Below the pieces are notes generated by a model. It ran no database searches, was not told the DNA's origin, and worked only from the letters and a program-made list of their open reading frames with translations. From contig WGCY01000030.1 in assembly GCA_015493525.1 (NCBI GenBank), positions 1 to 64,000 of the forward strand: a stretch of 64,000 nucleotides of DNA, given 5' to 3'. Position 1 is the stretch's first letter, and every line of letters begins with the position of its first letter. The DNA comes from Bacteroidales bacterium. Its GTDB lineage: Bacteria; Bacteroidota; Bacteroidia; Bacteroidales; F082. Positions 36,197 to 43,705 of the stretch are shown one piece after another. A program made the position numbers and the translations under genes.

Positions 36197-36610
36197 CTAA
36201 AACCTTTTGATTTTCAAACTTTTTAAATCGGCCAGGGTAAGTGTGTCCAAGAGATTGAGCACTTGGTTTCTGATAGGGGCATAGGCGTAGTGAAGGCTGC
36301 ACGGGCTATCATCGCTGCAATTGTTCAAACCCAGCAGGCATCCGGTATATTTGTCCATGCCTTCCACAGCATCAATAATTTCAGAAAGATGAATGGTGGT
36401 GGCATTTTTGGCGAAAACATAGCCGCCTTCACGGCCCTGAATGCTTTTAATGAAACCGTTTCTGGCCAAATCGGTCATAAGCCGCCGCAAATATTTGTCG
36501 GGGATATGCAAGTACGTTACCAGATAGCGAGCTGTGAAAACCTGCTTTTCCGAGTTAATCATAAAACCCAGTATACGCAGGGCATATTCCGAAGTCTTTG
36601 AAAGTTTCAT
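36197..36610 (-). CDS. Rrf2-family regulator, NsrR-like
   Basis: 137 residues. Winged-helix domain with the family start MKLSKTSEYALRILGFM and the recognition region IPDKYLRRLMTDLARNGFIKSIQGREGGY. The iron-sulfur cysteines are Cys91, Cys98 and Cys104 (C-x6-C-x5-C), close to the positions of NsrR (91, 96, 102). NsrR-type proteins hold an Fe-S cluster that reacts with NO and releases repression. The gene precedes qNOR on the same strand (118 bases apart), the standard arrangement of an NO-sensing repressor and its target. A palindromic operator lies at its own promoter. Confidence 0.88.
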   Translation of the reverse strand: MKLSKTSEYALRILGFMINSEKQVFTARYLVTYLHIPDKYLRRLMTDLARNGFIKSIQGREGGYVFAKNATTIHLSEIIDAVEGMDKYTGCLLGLNNCSDDSPCSLHYAYAPIRNQVLNLLDTLTLADLKSLKIKRF

Positions 36611-36612
36611 TA

Positions 36613-36634
36613 AATACTATCTTAAAGTAGTATT
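36613..36634. promoter_or_regulatory. Operator palindrome at the Rrf2 promoter
   Basis: 22-bp dyad AATACTA-TC-TTAA-AG-TAGTATT: 18 of 22 positions are self-complementary. It lies just downstream of the -7 box on the minus strand, over the expected transcription start, and 3 bases before the gene, ideal for autorepression. Confidence 0.7.
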
Positions 36635-36637
36635 TTG

Positions 36638-36645
36638 CAAATATA
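36638..36645 (-). promoter_or_regulatory. -7 element TATATTTG for the Rrf2 gene
   Basis: CAAATATA on the plus strand, 28 bases upstream of the ATG; immediately precedes the palindrome at 36613-36634. Confidence 0.5.
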
Positions 36646-36770
36646 AAAATTTCTTTTAATAGAGAATAAAAATTGATAAAGTTAAATATCTTATAATCAA
36701 TAAGGAGGAATCGTTACCAAAAAGAAAGGGGAAATAAGAGAATATCGGTTTACGACCTGGCAAAGCCGGT

Positions 36771-37070
36771 TTACTCCGGTTTTTTTCTGATGACCACATA
36801 TACGTCTTCGTTGTCTTTTTTCATGAAATATTTCTCACGGGCATACTTTTCCAGCCGGGTGGTGTCGTATTTTAGTGCATTCAGGGCACTTTTGTTTTTT
36901 TGTATCTCCGCCTTGTAAAAAGATTCCTGTTGATGAAGTTGTTCAATTTTGTTACTTAACCGCATCTGTTCCCTGAAATTATCATTGTCAAAAAAAGCCA
37001 TCCAGATAACAAAGGCCAGTCCCGTATAGAAGTAACGGTTGTTGATATATTTAAGGAAAAAATGTCTCAT
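36771..37070 (-). CDS. FtsB/DivIC-type cell-division protein
   Basis: 99 residues from ATG 37070. One short N-terminal transmembrane segment (YTGLAFVIWMAFF) is followed by a coiled coil (LSNKIEQLHQQESFYKAEIQKNKSAL in outline) and the closing DTTRLEKYAREKYFMKKDNEDVYVV typical of FtsB/DivIC, which bridge FtsQ and FtsL in the divisome. A longer frame reaches upstream to 37154 but would include the promoter box at 37079-37086. Its position next to envelope genes MltG and PEMT fits. Confidence 0.85.
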   Translation of the reverse strand: MRHFFLKYINNRYFYTGLAFVIWMAFFDNDNFREQMRLSNKIEQLHQQESFYKAEIQKNKSALNALKYDTTRLEKYAREKYFMKKDNEDVYVVIRKKPE

Positions 37071-37078
37071 TGTTGGTA

Positions 37079-37086
37079 CAAAAATA
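37079..37086 (-). promoter_or_regulatory. -7 element TATTTTTG eight bases before the FtsB/DivIC ATG
   Basis: CAAAAATA on the plus strand. The eight-base gap suggests a very short leader. Confidence 0.4.
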
Positions 37087-37232
37087 GGTGATTTGTTTTC
37101 ATTAAAATAAACTTTCCTTATAATTTTACACTTGTAGATGTTAATAACCTGCACCCGGCATAAGGCTTACATACGGAAAGCCTGCAAAATGTGAGATTTA
37201 AAGCAAGAAACATGAAGTAATGGCGGGCTACT

Positions 37233-37769
37233 TCAAAGCGGGTGCTTTGCAGGCTTTTCTATTTTGTCAAACAATGCTTTCAGACAGGTTGGTTTCAAAC
37301 AAAACCAGGGTGTTTTTTTCTGATATTCAAGATAGGCATCGCCAAATTTACGGATGGCTTCCGGCTCCTCAACCCATTTTATCATAAGCAACATAAAAAC
37401 GGCCTCCAGTGGTGCAATCATCAGGACAAAAGAGGGTGAACCGGCGAGAAAGGCAAAAACAAACGGAAAAAACAGCAAGCCAAGGTGCATGGGATGCCGC
37501 ATATAACGATAGGCACCTTCCGTTACAAGCCGGTTGGTTTCCATGCGTGGCAAATCCCCTTCCCTGCCGTACCCGGCCAGTGTACGTCCCGTGTTACGGC
37601 TAACGGTCATTACCAGTTTCAACACGCCGGCCCCAATGAAGAAACCAACAACGTGCATCCACAGATTTCCATGCAAATGAGGAAATAATTTGCTGTCAAG
37701 GGCCAGGCCGCCCCAGGTTCCGCCAACGAGCATCACAAGCCAGACCACTATTCGCGCCACTGCTTTCAT
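37233..37769 (-). CDS. PEMT/ICMT-type membrane methyltransferase
   Basis: 178 residues from ATG 37769, after which MKAVARIVVWLVMLVGG forms the first helix. Four membrane segments are followed by the family motif GAYRYMRHPMHLGLLFF (about residues 102-118) and the C-terminal E-E-P-E-A-I-R-K-F-G-D-A-Y-L-E-Y-Q, the SAM-binding region of isoprenylcysteine methyltransferases and phospholipid methyltransferases. It probably methylates a lipid or lipid-like substrate in the inner membrane; the exact substrate is not known. It lies 70 bases downstream of mltG, possibly in one transcript. Confidence 0.8.
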   Translation of the reverse strand: MKAVARIVVWLVMLVGGTWGGLALDSKLFPHLHGNLWMHVVGFFIGAGVLKLVMTVSRNTGRTLAGYGREGDLPRMETNRLVTEGAYRYMRHPMHLGLLFFPFVFAFLAGSPSFVLMIAPLEAVFMLLMIKWVEEPEAIRKFGDAYLEYQKKTPWFCLKPTCLKALFDKIEKPAKHPL

Positions 37770-37839
37770 AATAAATTCTTTGAATCTCAAATAACAAGAC
37801 AATCTGACACCGGCCATGCCTGTTTCAAACACATCACCT

Positions 37840-38922
37840 TTATTTATATATCCTCAGTTTGTCCAGTGCCTCCTGATATTTCTTTGCATTTTTCTGGTGC
37901 TGGCGGTTGGTTTCGGAAAAAGCATGGTAACCGGACATGTCGCTTCTTGCACAGAAATAGAGGTAGTGGGTCTTGTCGTAGTTCAACACGGCATCAATTG
38001 ACGAGATAGAAGGGATACAAATCGGCCCGGGGGGCAACCCGCGATGACGGTAGGTATTGTAAGGGGAATCGACCTGCTTTTGAACATTCAGTACCCGGTG
38101 GATGTTTGGGTTTCCAAGGGCAAATATCACAGTCGGGTCGGCCTGCAACCGCCATCCTTCATGTAACCGGTTGATGTAAACGCTGGCTATTCGCGGCTTT
38201 TCATCGTTTTTGTTGGTCTCTTTTTCCACAATAGAGGCCAGAATTACAACCTGTGTCGGGGTCAGTCCTGCCGCATGCGCTTTTTGGAGCCGGCTTTTGT
38301 TCCAAAACCTCCTGTACTCGCGTATCATCCGGTCAACAAACTCCTTTGCCGTAGTAGTCCAGTAAAGCCGGTAGGTGTTGGGGATAAACAAGGTGGAAAC
38401 CGGTATGGTATCAACACCGGCCCGGGCAAGGTTACTCCGGTCATTCAGAAACTTAACAATGTCTGCCGAATCGGCCTCTATCTGTTTGCCCACTTTTCCG
38501 GCCAGCTGATAGATATCACGCACATTGTTAAAGGTAACATTTACAGGAACCTGCTTGCCGGCACGCAGCATATTCACAAGCTGGTTATCAGACATGCCCT
38601 CTGTAATAATGTAGTGTCCGGGTTTGACCAGTTGTGGCAATTTCTTTTTCTTTGCCCACCATTCAAAGTTCCTTCGGTGTATAATCAGCCCTTTGGAATA
38701 AAGGATGCTTTTAAGCTGGCCGAAATCAGCCCCTGTCGGGACGTAAATACTTACGGTTTCCCCCTTGGGCGTCCACACGTTAGGACCGCTGATTACCTGA
38801 TAAACAAAATACCCGGAAGCAAGCAACAACAATATCAGAACAAACAAAAACCGAAACAGAAATTTGCGGGCACGGCTGTGAGATTTGGCCGGATGCCCAT
38901 ATTTTGAATGGTAATATGCCAT
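37840..38922 (-). CDS. mltG: Endolytic murein transglycosylase
   Basis: 360 residues, one N-terminal membrane helix (FLFRFLFVLILLLLASGYFVYQ), a LysM-like part and the YceG catalytic domain with ASIVEKETNKNDEKPRIASVYINRLHEGWRLQADPTV, whose Glu (in VEKET) is the catalytic acid. MltG cuts nascent glycan strands to end peptidoglycan polymerisation. The ATG lies 21 bases downstream of the GNAT gene stop, suggesting co-transcription. It is of normal length. Confidence 0.95.
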   Translation of the reverse strand: MAYYHSKYGHPAKSHSRARKFLFRFLFVLILLLLASGYFVYQVISGPNVWTPKGETVSIYVPTGADFGQLKSILYSKGLIIHRRNFEWWAKKKKLPQLVKPGHYIITEGMSDNQLVNMLRAGKQVPVNVTFNNVRDIYQLAGKVGKQIEADSADIVKFLNDRSNLARAGVDTIPVSTLFIPNTYRLYWTTTAKEFVDRMIREYRRFWNKSRLQKAHAAGLTPTQVVILASIVEKETNKNDEKPRIASVYINRLHEGWRLQADPTVIFALGNPNIHRVLNVQKQVDSPYNTYRHRGLPPGPICIPSISSIDAVLNYDKTHYLYFCARSDMSGYHAFSETNRQHQKNAKKYQEALDKLRIYK

Positions 38923-38943
38923 AATGTTTGTGTATTTTTTCCT

Positions 38944-39474
38944 TTAACCGCCTGCCATCAGCTGCAGTAAATATTCATCTGCCCATTTTCCGTTTTTCCT
39001 GTTCCATTCTTTTTTCAGGCCTGAAACTTCAAATCCACGACTTTTAAAGAGCTTTAAACTTGCCTCATTTTCAACTTCAATATTACAATAAAGCTGATGC
39101 AAATTTAAAAAATTAAATCCATAATCGATGAGTATTTCCAGTGCCTTTCCGGCCAACGATTTTCTCCGGTATTTTTCGAGAATGACTATTCCCACACCTG
39201 CCCTGCGGTTAACGGCATCGAGGGCAAACAGGTCTATCGTCCCGATAACCCTGGGATCATTGTCCTGAACAAGTTCTATGATAAAACGCACCTGTCCGGC
39301 AGCAAACGGGTCTTGTTTGTTTGCCGAAAACACATACTGCTCCATGTCGAAACGCGCAAAAGGCACCAGCGTCTGCGATATATGCCACAGTGCAGGTTTA
39401 TTTTCCAAATGAAACAGAAAATCTATATCCTGCGGCTCGACAGCCCTTAATTTTATGGATCCTTTTTGTAACAT
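38944..39474 (-). CDS. GNAT-family N-acetyltransferase
   Basis: 176 residues from ATG 39474; an in-frame ATG six codons upstream gives the less typical MQFCFL start. The opening IKLRAVEPQDIDFLFHLEN is the RimJ/RimL-type motif and the acetyl-CoA pyrophosphate loop is in GIVILEKYRRKSLAGKALEILIDY, followed by LNLHQLYCNIEVENEASLKLFKSRGF. Similarity suggests a cytoplasmic N-acetyltransferase acting on an amine such as spermidine or a protein amino terminus; the substrate is unknown. Placed just upstream of mltG. Confidence 0.88.
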   Translation of the reverse strand: MLQKGSIKLRAVEPQDIDFLFHLENKPALWHISQTLVPFARFDMEQYVFSANKQDPFAAGQVRFIIELVQDNDPRVIGTIDLFALDAVNRRAGVGIVILEKYRRKSLAGKALEILIDYGFNFLNLHQLYCNIEVENEASLKLFKSRGFEVSGLKKEWNRKNGKWADEYLLQLMAGG

Positions 39475-39686
39475 GAGAAAGCAAAATTGCATATTTCTAA
39501 TGAATTAAACGCATTTTTTATGATTTTCTTTTCCCGCACTGTTAAAAAAACAGCCATAATTTCCGGAATTTTTGTCAGCTAACAGGTATTTGTTGTCCAT
39601 TTTTCTTAAAGAATGTTGGGAAACCCGCTAACCCATTCACCAAAATATTCTATTTTAGCTTTTTTAAATTCCTGACATTCCACTTT

Positions 39687-40793
39687 ATGGACAGCAGAAA
39701 CAATACATCCCTGAGCATCATAAAAGTTATCGGTACAATAGCCATTGCCGCCTTGCTTTTATGGTATTTCTCCGATATTGTAGGTTATCTGTTGGCGGCT
39801 ACTTTTATCGGATACCTCGGTATCCCGGCAGTGAAATATCTTGACCGGGCAAGAATAAAACAATTCAGGCTTCCCCATGCCCTGAGTGTGATAATAACGC
39901 TGCTGCTGATGATAACCGTCTTTTTGGGGTTTATCGTTTTGGTTGTCCCTTTGATATTAAAGCAAGCGGATATCATCACTTCCATCAATATCGATGCTGT
40001 CTTTTCCCATTTTCAAAAAGCACTCACCGAAACACGTCATTTTCTTGTTCAGTACAACATCACCAATGCCAATACAACCCTCTCGGGCCTTTTGTATGAA
40101 CAGCTGAGCCAGATTGTTGATTTGGCCAAATTCACCAACATTTTCTCCGCTATGATAGGGACGACCGGTTCATTCCTCATGGGCGTATTTATCATTTTGT
40201 TTCTCACTTTTTACACCATGCTGGAGCCGAACCTGTTAAAAAGCTTTATTTTAAATTTAACACCGGCCAAGTACGAACAGGATCTGAGTAATGTACTTTC
40301 AGATTCGCGAAAGTTATTGACGCGGTACACATACGGCGTTTTTGCGGAAGTGGCCATTATGATGACACTCGAAGTGATTGGTTTAACCCTATTGGGTATT
40401 CCCAACGCTTTACTCATTGGTTTTTTAGGCGGGCTGATGAATATTATCCCCTATCTCGGGCCGGTTATTGGTGCAGCAACAGGTATTGTACTGGCAATAT
40501 TATCGCAACTCGGATTGGGATATTACAACAATATTGGCGAAACAATCCTTATTGTGCTGGGCGTATTCGGTATAGCCAACCTGATTGACAATTTTGTACT
40601 TCAACCGCAAATATATTCCAAAAGTGTGAAAGCACACCCCGTGGAAGTCTTTCTTGTCATTATCGTCGGGGGCAAGCTGGCGGGCATTACAGGCATGATT
40701 CTTGCAATACCTTCCTACACCATAATAAAAGTGGTGGCGCGACAGTTTATGAACAACAGACGAATTGTCAAGTTCTTAACACAACGTATGTAA
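39687..40793 (+). CDS. AI-2E/PerM-family membrane protein
   Basis: 368 residues with about eight membrane helices in the pattern of the AI-2E family: an N-terminal pair (IKVIGTIAIAALLLWYFSD), a soluble middle with DIITSINIDAVFSHFQKAL, and the conserved ALLIGFLGGLMNIIPYLGPVIGAATGIVLAIL block around residues 240-272 (shown here in shorter parts: GGLMNIIPYLGP, VIGAATGIV). Members were named for AI-2 export but many have other roles. It is followed by the YtxH gene on the same strand with 98 bases between. Confidence 0.9.
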   Translation: MDSRNNTSLSIIKVIGTIAIAALLLWYFSDIVGYLLAATFIGYLGIPAVKYLDRARIKQFRLPHALSVIITLLLMITVFLGFIVLVVPLILKQADIITSINIDAVFSHFQKALTETRHFLVQYNITNANTTLSGLLYEQLSQIVDLAKFTNIFSAMIGTTGSFLMGVFIILFLTFYTMLEPNLLKSFILNLTPAKYEQDLSNVLSDSRKLLTRYTYGVFAEVAIMMTLEVIGLTLLGIPNALLIGFLGGLMNIIPYLGPVIGAATGIVLAILSQLGLGYYNNIGETILIVLGVFGIANLIDNFVLQPQIYSKSVKAHPVEVFLVIIVGGKLAGITGMILAIPSYTIIKVVARQFMNNRRIVKFLTQRM

Positions 40794-40891
40794 TTTGGTT
40801 TTTTTTACGAAGAAATGCGTAACTTTTTTTGTAAAAAAAGCTATAACAAAATAACTATTTACAGAATGTTTAACTTTTAAAATTTAGTACT

Positions 40892-41224
40892 ATGAGCAAC
40901 AATAATTCACATTCAGGATTTGCCTTTTTCTCAGGCATGGTCATTGGTGCAGCTATCGGAGCCATTGCCGGCTTGCTGTATGCACCCGAATCCGGCGAAC
41001 AAACACGGAAAAGAGTAGCCGATAAAAGCAAAGAAGTGTCCGACGAGTTGCTGGACCAGTTTGATGACCTGAAAGAAAATGTAAACAAAATTCTGGAAGA
41101 CGTTAAAAAAACCGGTTCCGAATTACTGGAAGATGTCAAGACAGCAGGAAATGAAGCACTCGAAGATGTCAAGAAAACCGGAGCTACTGTCATCGAAGAC
41201 GTTAAAAAAGCAACAAAAAGCTAA
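40892..41224 (+). CDS. YtxH-domain protein with amphipathic C-terminal repeats
   Basis: 110 residues. The N-terminal part has a Gly-rich membrane helix (GMVIGAAIGAIAGLLYAPESGEQTR) with the YtxH motif LLYAPESGEQTRK. After it come repeated 11-residue amphipathic units built on EDVKKTG / LLEDVKTAG / ALEDVKKTG / VIEDVKKAT, resembling apolipoprotein- or LEA-like helices that could lie on a membrane. YtxH proteins are general stress-related in Bacillus; the role here is unknown. Followed by the holin-like gene in the usual Bacteroidota pairing. Confidence 0.85.
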   Translation: MSNNNSHSGFAFFSGMVIGAAIGAIAGLLYAPESGEQTRKRVADKSKEVSDELLDQFDDLKENVNKILEDVKKTGSELLEDVKTAGNEALEDVKKTGATVIEDVKKATKS

Positions 41225-41244
41225 TTAGCCCGAAAAAGTTATAC

Positions 41245-41350
41245 TATTCGGGGGCTAAAAAGACAGCACCAGATAGCTCACGCAGAGGTCGCTAAGAGGC
41301 AAAATAGTTAGCTTTGCGGTTTTTGTATTAAATTTTAGCACACTTTGCGT
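41245..41350. repeat. Decayed copy of the CGCAAAGAC-type repeat
   Basis: CTCACGCAGAGGTCGCTAAG at about 41278-41297 and ACTTTGCGTGAG at 41342-41353 are imperfectly inverted, with GCTTTGCGG between. It resembles the arrays at 16066-17012 but has no gene inside. Confidence 0.4.
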
Positions 41351-41357
41351 GAGTTTT

Positions 41358-41365
41358 TATTTTTG
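41358..41365 (+). promoter_or_regulatory. -7 element TATTTTTG for the holin-like gene
   Basis: TAnnTTTG match directly after the repeat relic, 27 bases before the ATG at 41393. Confidence 0.4.
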
Positions 41366-41392
41366 AATGCTTTCATTTTTATTAACTACCAA

Positions 41393-42037
41393 ATGAAGAA
41401 AAAAGGGAAAAACCGAATGGAAAATCCTGATTTCAGGGAACCTATCAAGGTATTGATTGATGAGTTGAAGACCTATGTGGACCTCCGGCTGGAATACAGC
41501 AAGATAGCCTATCGCAAGAAATCGGCCGAAATGGTTGGCCAAATGGTTCTTTTCTCCATGCTTTTCGGTGTCCTCGTGTTCGTTTTTATGTTTCTCTCCT
41601 TTGCCTTTGTCAATTGGTATGCGGCCCATGCCGGAACACGGATGGGAGGGTTCCTCATTGTAACTGTCTTTTATTTGTTCATGGCACTCTTTATTTATGC
41701 TTTCAGGGAACCACTGATTTTCTCCACCATACGAAAAATCCTGGGGAAAAACCTTTCCAGCACCAAAGAGAAACAATTTCGGGGCGGGACCAGTTTCTCC
41801 AACCAGAAAATGACCGACAAATACCTCGAACAACTAAAAGACAAAAACCGGAAACAGGAAAACAGTATCCGGCAGCAATACGATTCCGTACAAGATGCTT
41901 TCAACATGGTAAACATTGCCAAAGCCATGATAAATTCAGGTATTCAGGCGTTTGTAACCACCTCTAACATCATCCGGACCGCCTTTCAGCTGGCAAGACG
42001 GGTAAAATCAAAAAACAGAAAAAAGTTAGGGGACTAA
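41393..42037 (+). CDS. Phage-holin-superfamily-III-like membrane protein
   Basis: 214 residues from ATG 41393 (ATG at 41417, MENPDFRE, is an equally possible start; a TTG at 41345 would be upstream of the promoter). Two membrane helices near residues 52-72 and 85-105 (MVLFSMLFGVLVFVFMFLSFAFV and FLIVTVFYLFMALFIYAF in outline) are followed by a basic helical C-terminus. The segment LKTYVDLRLEYSKIAYRKKSAE is typical of the Bacteroidota 'holin-superfamily III/YqjE-like' proteins found after YtxH genes. No phage genes are near. Function unknown. Confidence 0.75.
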   Translation: MKKKGKNRMENPDFREPIKVLIDELKTYVDLRLEYSKIAYRKKSAEMVGQMVLFSMLFGVLVFVFMFLSFAFVNWYAAHAGTRMGGFLIVTVFYLFMALFIYAFREPLIFSTIRKILGKNLSSTKEKQFRGGTSFSNQKMTDKYLEQLKDKNRKQENSIRQQYDSVQDAFNMVNIAKAMINSGIQAFVTTSNIIRTAFQLARRVKSKNRKKLGD

Positions 42038-42068
42038 TTTCGTCCGTTTCCCACAAAAATTTCTGACT

Positions 42069-42293
42069 TTATTGATGTATTTTCCAATAGTTACGAACTA
42101 CCCTGATGACAATAGCCGTAGCAACAATTATCAGTAAGTAAATCGTGAAATATCCCTTTTGTAAGAAGTTCTTACCAAAAAAGTCAGTCATTACGGTTGT
42201 GATCAAAAAAATCGAAACAAACCATGTAAAAAACACGAGAAGCACCTGCTTTTTGGTCGGGTTTTTCATCCATGAAACCTTCGGCTTTTCCAT
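42069..42293 (-). CDS. Small two-helix membrane protein
   Basis: 74 residues from ATG 42293 (MEKPKVSWMKNP). Two hydrophobic helices (LLVFFTWFVSIFLITTVM and YLLIIVATAIVIRVV) joined by a short loop. Not recognised as a named family. It follows frr on the same strand with about 40 bases between and is likely co-transcribed. No further function can be inferred. Confidence 0.6.
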   Translation of the reverse strand: MEKPKVSWMKNPTKKQVLLVFFTWFVSIFLITTVMTDFFGKNFLQKGYFTIYLLIIVATAIVIRVVRNYWKIHQ

Positions 42294-42335
42294 AAAAATA
42301 TTATAATCCCGAATTGTCAACGACAATGTTGCAAA

Positions 42336-42899
42336 TTAAATAGTCATTATATCTTTCTCTTTTGCTTCAAGAAGGGCTTCAATTTTTCCCGTATATTTAT
42401 CCGTAAGTTTTTGAATTTCATCCAGAAGGCGTTTTACATCATCTTCCGGAACGCCCTCTTTTTCCAATTTTTTGGCATCATCGTTGGCACTGCGCCGCAC
42501 ATTCCGGATGGCTACTTTGGTATCTTCCGTAACCTGTTTGGCTTTTTTCACCAGGTCAAGCCGTCTTTCTTCGGTCAGCGGCGGCACATTAATACGAAGA
42601 ATATCGCCCTCGTCCATGGGGTTAAACCCCAGGTTGGCATTCATTATGGCTTTTTTGATATCGTGAATGGTACTTTTATCAAATGGCTGAACCACAATAG
42701 AATGCGGATCGGGCGTGTTGATGTTTGCCGTTTGCTCAATCGGGGTCTGGGTTCCGTAATACTCCACCCTGATGCCGCTCAGCATACCCGGGGAAGCTTT
42801 ACCGGCCCTTATTTTTTGAAATTCTTTTTCCAGGTGCCGAATGGAATGGCCCATATTTTCTTCAGCCTCTTCTAAAACAAATTGTGCGTCATCGGTCAT
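42336..42899 (-). CDS. frr: Ribosome recycling factor
   Basis: 187 residues from ATG 42899, the usual length. The three-helix-bundle core is complete, with HLEKEFQKIRAGKASPGMLSGIRVEYYG, the hinge and QPFDKSTIHDIKKAIMNANLGFNP, LRINVPPLTEERR. The protein recycles ribosomes after termination together with EF-G. A TAAATTTG box at 42918-42925 with TTTG 22 bases upstream forms a well-spaced promoter on the minus strand. An in-frame extension upstream to 42950 would overlap that promoter. Confidence 0.97.
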   Translation of the reverse strand: MTDDAQFVLEEAEENMGHSIRHLEKEFQKIRAGKASPGMLSGIRVEYYGTQTPIEQTANINTPDPHSIVVQPFDKSTIHDIKKAIMNANLGFNPMDEGDILRINVPPLTEERRLDLVKKAKQVTEDTKVAIRNVRRSANDDAKKLEKEGVPEDDVKRLLDEIQKLTDKYTGKIEALLEAKEKDIMTI

Positions 42900-42917
42900 A
42901 ATGGTAATTTTTGTTGC

Positions 42918-42951
42918 CAAATTTATGAAAGTTCCCCGAATATCTGACAAA
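42918..42951 (-). promoter_or_regulatory. Promoter TTTG-N22-TAAATTTG for frr
   Basis: On the minus strand TTTG at 42951-42948 and TAAATTTG at 42925-42918, 22 bases apart, 18 bases upstream of the ATG. Confidence 0.6.
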
Positions 42952-42994
42952 AATTATGTTAAATATCTCCCGGGGCCGGTTCGGGATAAATTTA

Positions 42995-43002
42995 TATTTT
43001 TG
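42995..43002 (+). promoter_or_regulatory. -7 element TATTTTTG for the FtsE-like gene
   Basis: TAnnTTTG match 16 bases upstream of the ATG at 43019, divergent from frr. Confidence 0.5.
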
Positions 43003-43018
43003 TTCAAAACAAATTGTC

Positions 43019-43705
43019 ATGGCAGAAACTTCGGTTGTCTCACTTCAGGAATTGTCCGTATCCCAGAAAAATAAACTTGTTCTGACCGATGTAAATTTCC
43101 AAATAGAAAAAGGGGAATTCGTTTATCTTATCGGGAAAACCGGCAGTGGCAAATCGAGTTTGTTGCAAACCCTCTTTGCCGAACTGCCGGCAGAAGCAAA
43201 AGAAGCCATGGTTTGCGATTTTAACCTTTTGACATTAAAAAAGAAACAAGTCCCCTTTCTCCGGAGAAAAATAGGAATTATTTTTCAGGATTACAGGCTG
43301 CTCGAAGACAGGTCTGTCAAGGACAATCTTTATTTCGTGCTGAAAGCCACCGGATGGAAAGATAACAGGGCCATCGACAAGCGAATAATGGAAGTTATCT
43401 CGGATGTGGATTTGGTAGCCAAACTGGGAGCCCGTCCCCATCAGCTGTCAGGTGGTGAGAAGCAGCGTGTTGCCATTGCCCGCGCACTGTTGAACAACCC
43501 GGAGCTTATCCTTGCCGACGAGCCAACTGGAAACCTTGACCCACAGACTTCCAACGAAATTATGCGCCTGCTTCTAAAAATATGCCAGTCAGGACATACC
43601 GTCATTATGGCCACGCACAACTACAACCTGATTCATAAATTCCCGGGACGGATCATCAAATGCGAAGAAGGCAGCATCGTTGATTCAGACAATAAGCTTA
43701 ATTAA
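43019..43705 (+). CDS. ftsE: FtsE-like ABC ATPase
   Basis: 228 residues from ATG 43019; a longer frame from 42956 would run through the promoter. Walker A GKTGSGKSSL (about 37-46), Q-loop FQDYRLL, signature LSGGEKQRVAIARALL (about residue 142) and Walker B LILADEPTGNLD are all present. The sequence resembles FtsE, which with FtsX controls peptidoglycan hydrolases during division. No FtsX-type permease gene is adjacent, so it works with a partner encoded elsewhere or belongs to a related LolD/MacB-like system. It ends convergent with the glycosyltransferase gene, overlapping by 21 bases. Confidence 0.85.
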   Translation: MAETSVVSLQELSVSQKNKLVLTDVNFQIEKGEFVYLIGKTGSGKSSLLQTLFAELPAEAKEAMVCDFNLLTLKKKQVPFLRRKIGIIFQDYRLLEDRSVKDNLYFVLKATGWKDNRAIDKRIMEVISDVDLVAKLGARPHQLSGGEKQRVAIARALLNNPELILADEPTGNLDPQTSNEIMRLLLKICQSGHTVIMATHNYNLIHKFPGRIIKCEEGSIVDSDNKLN

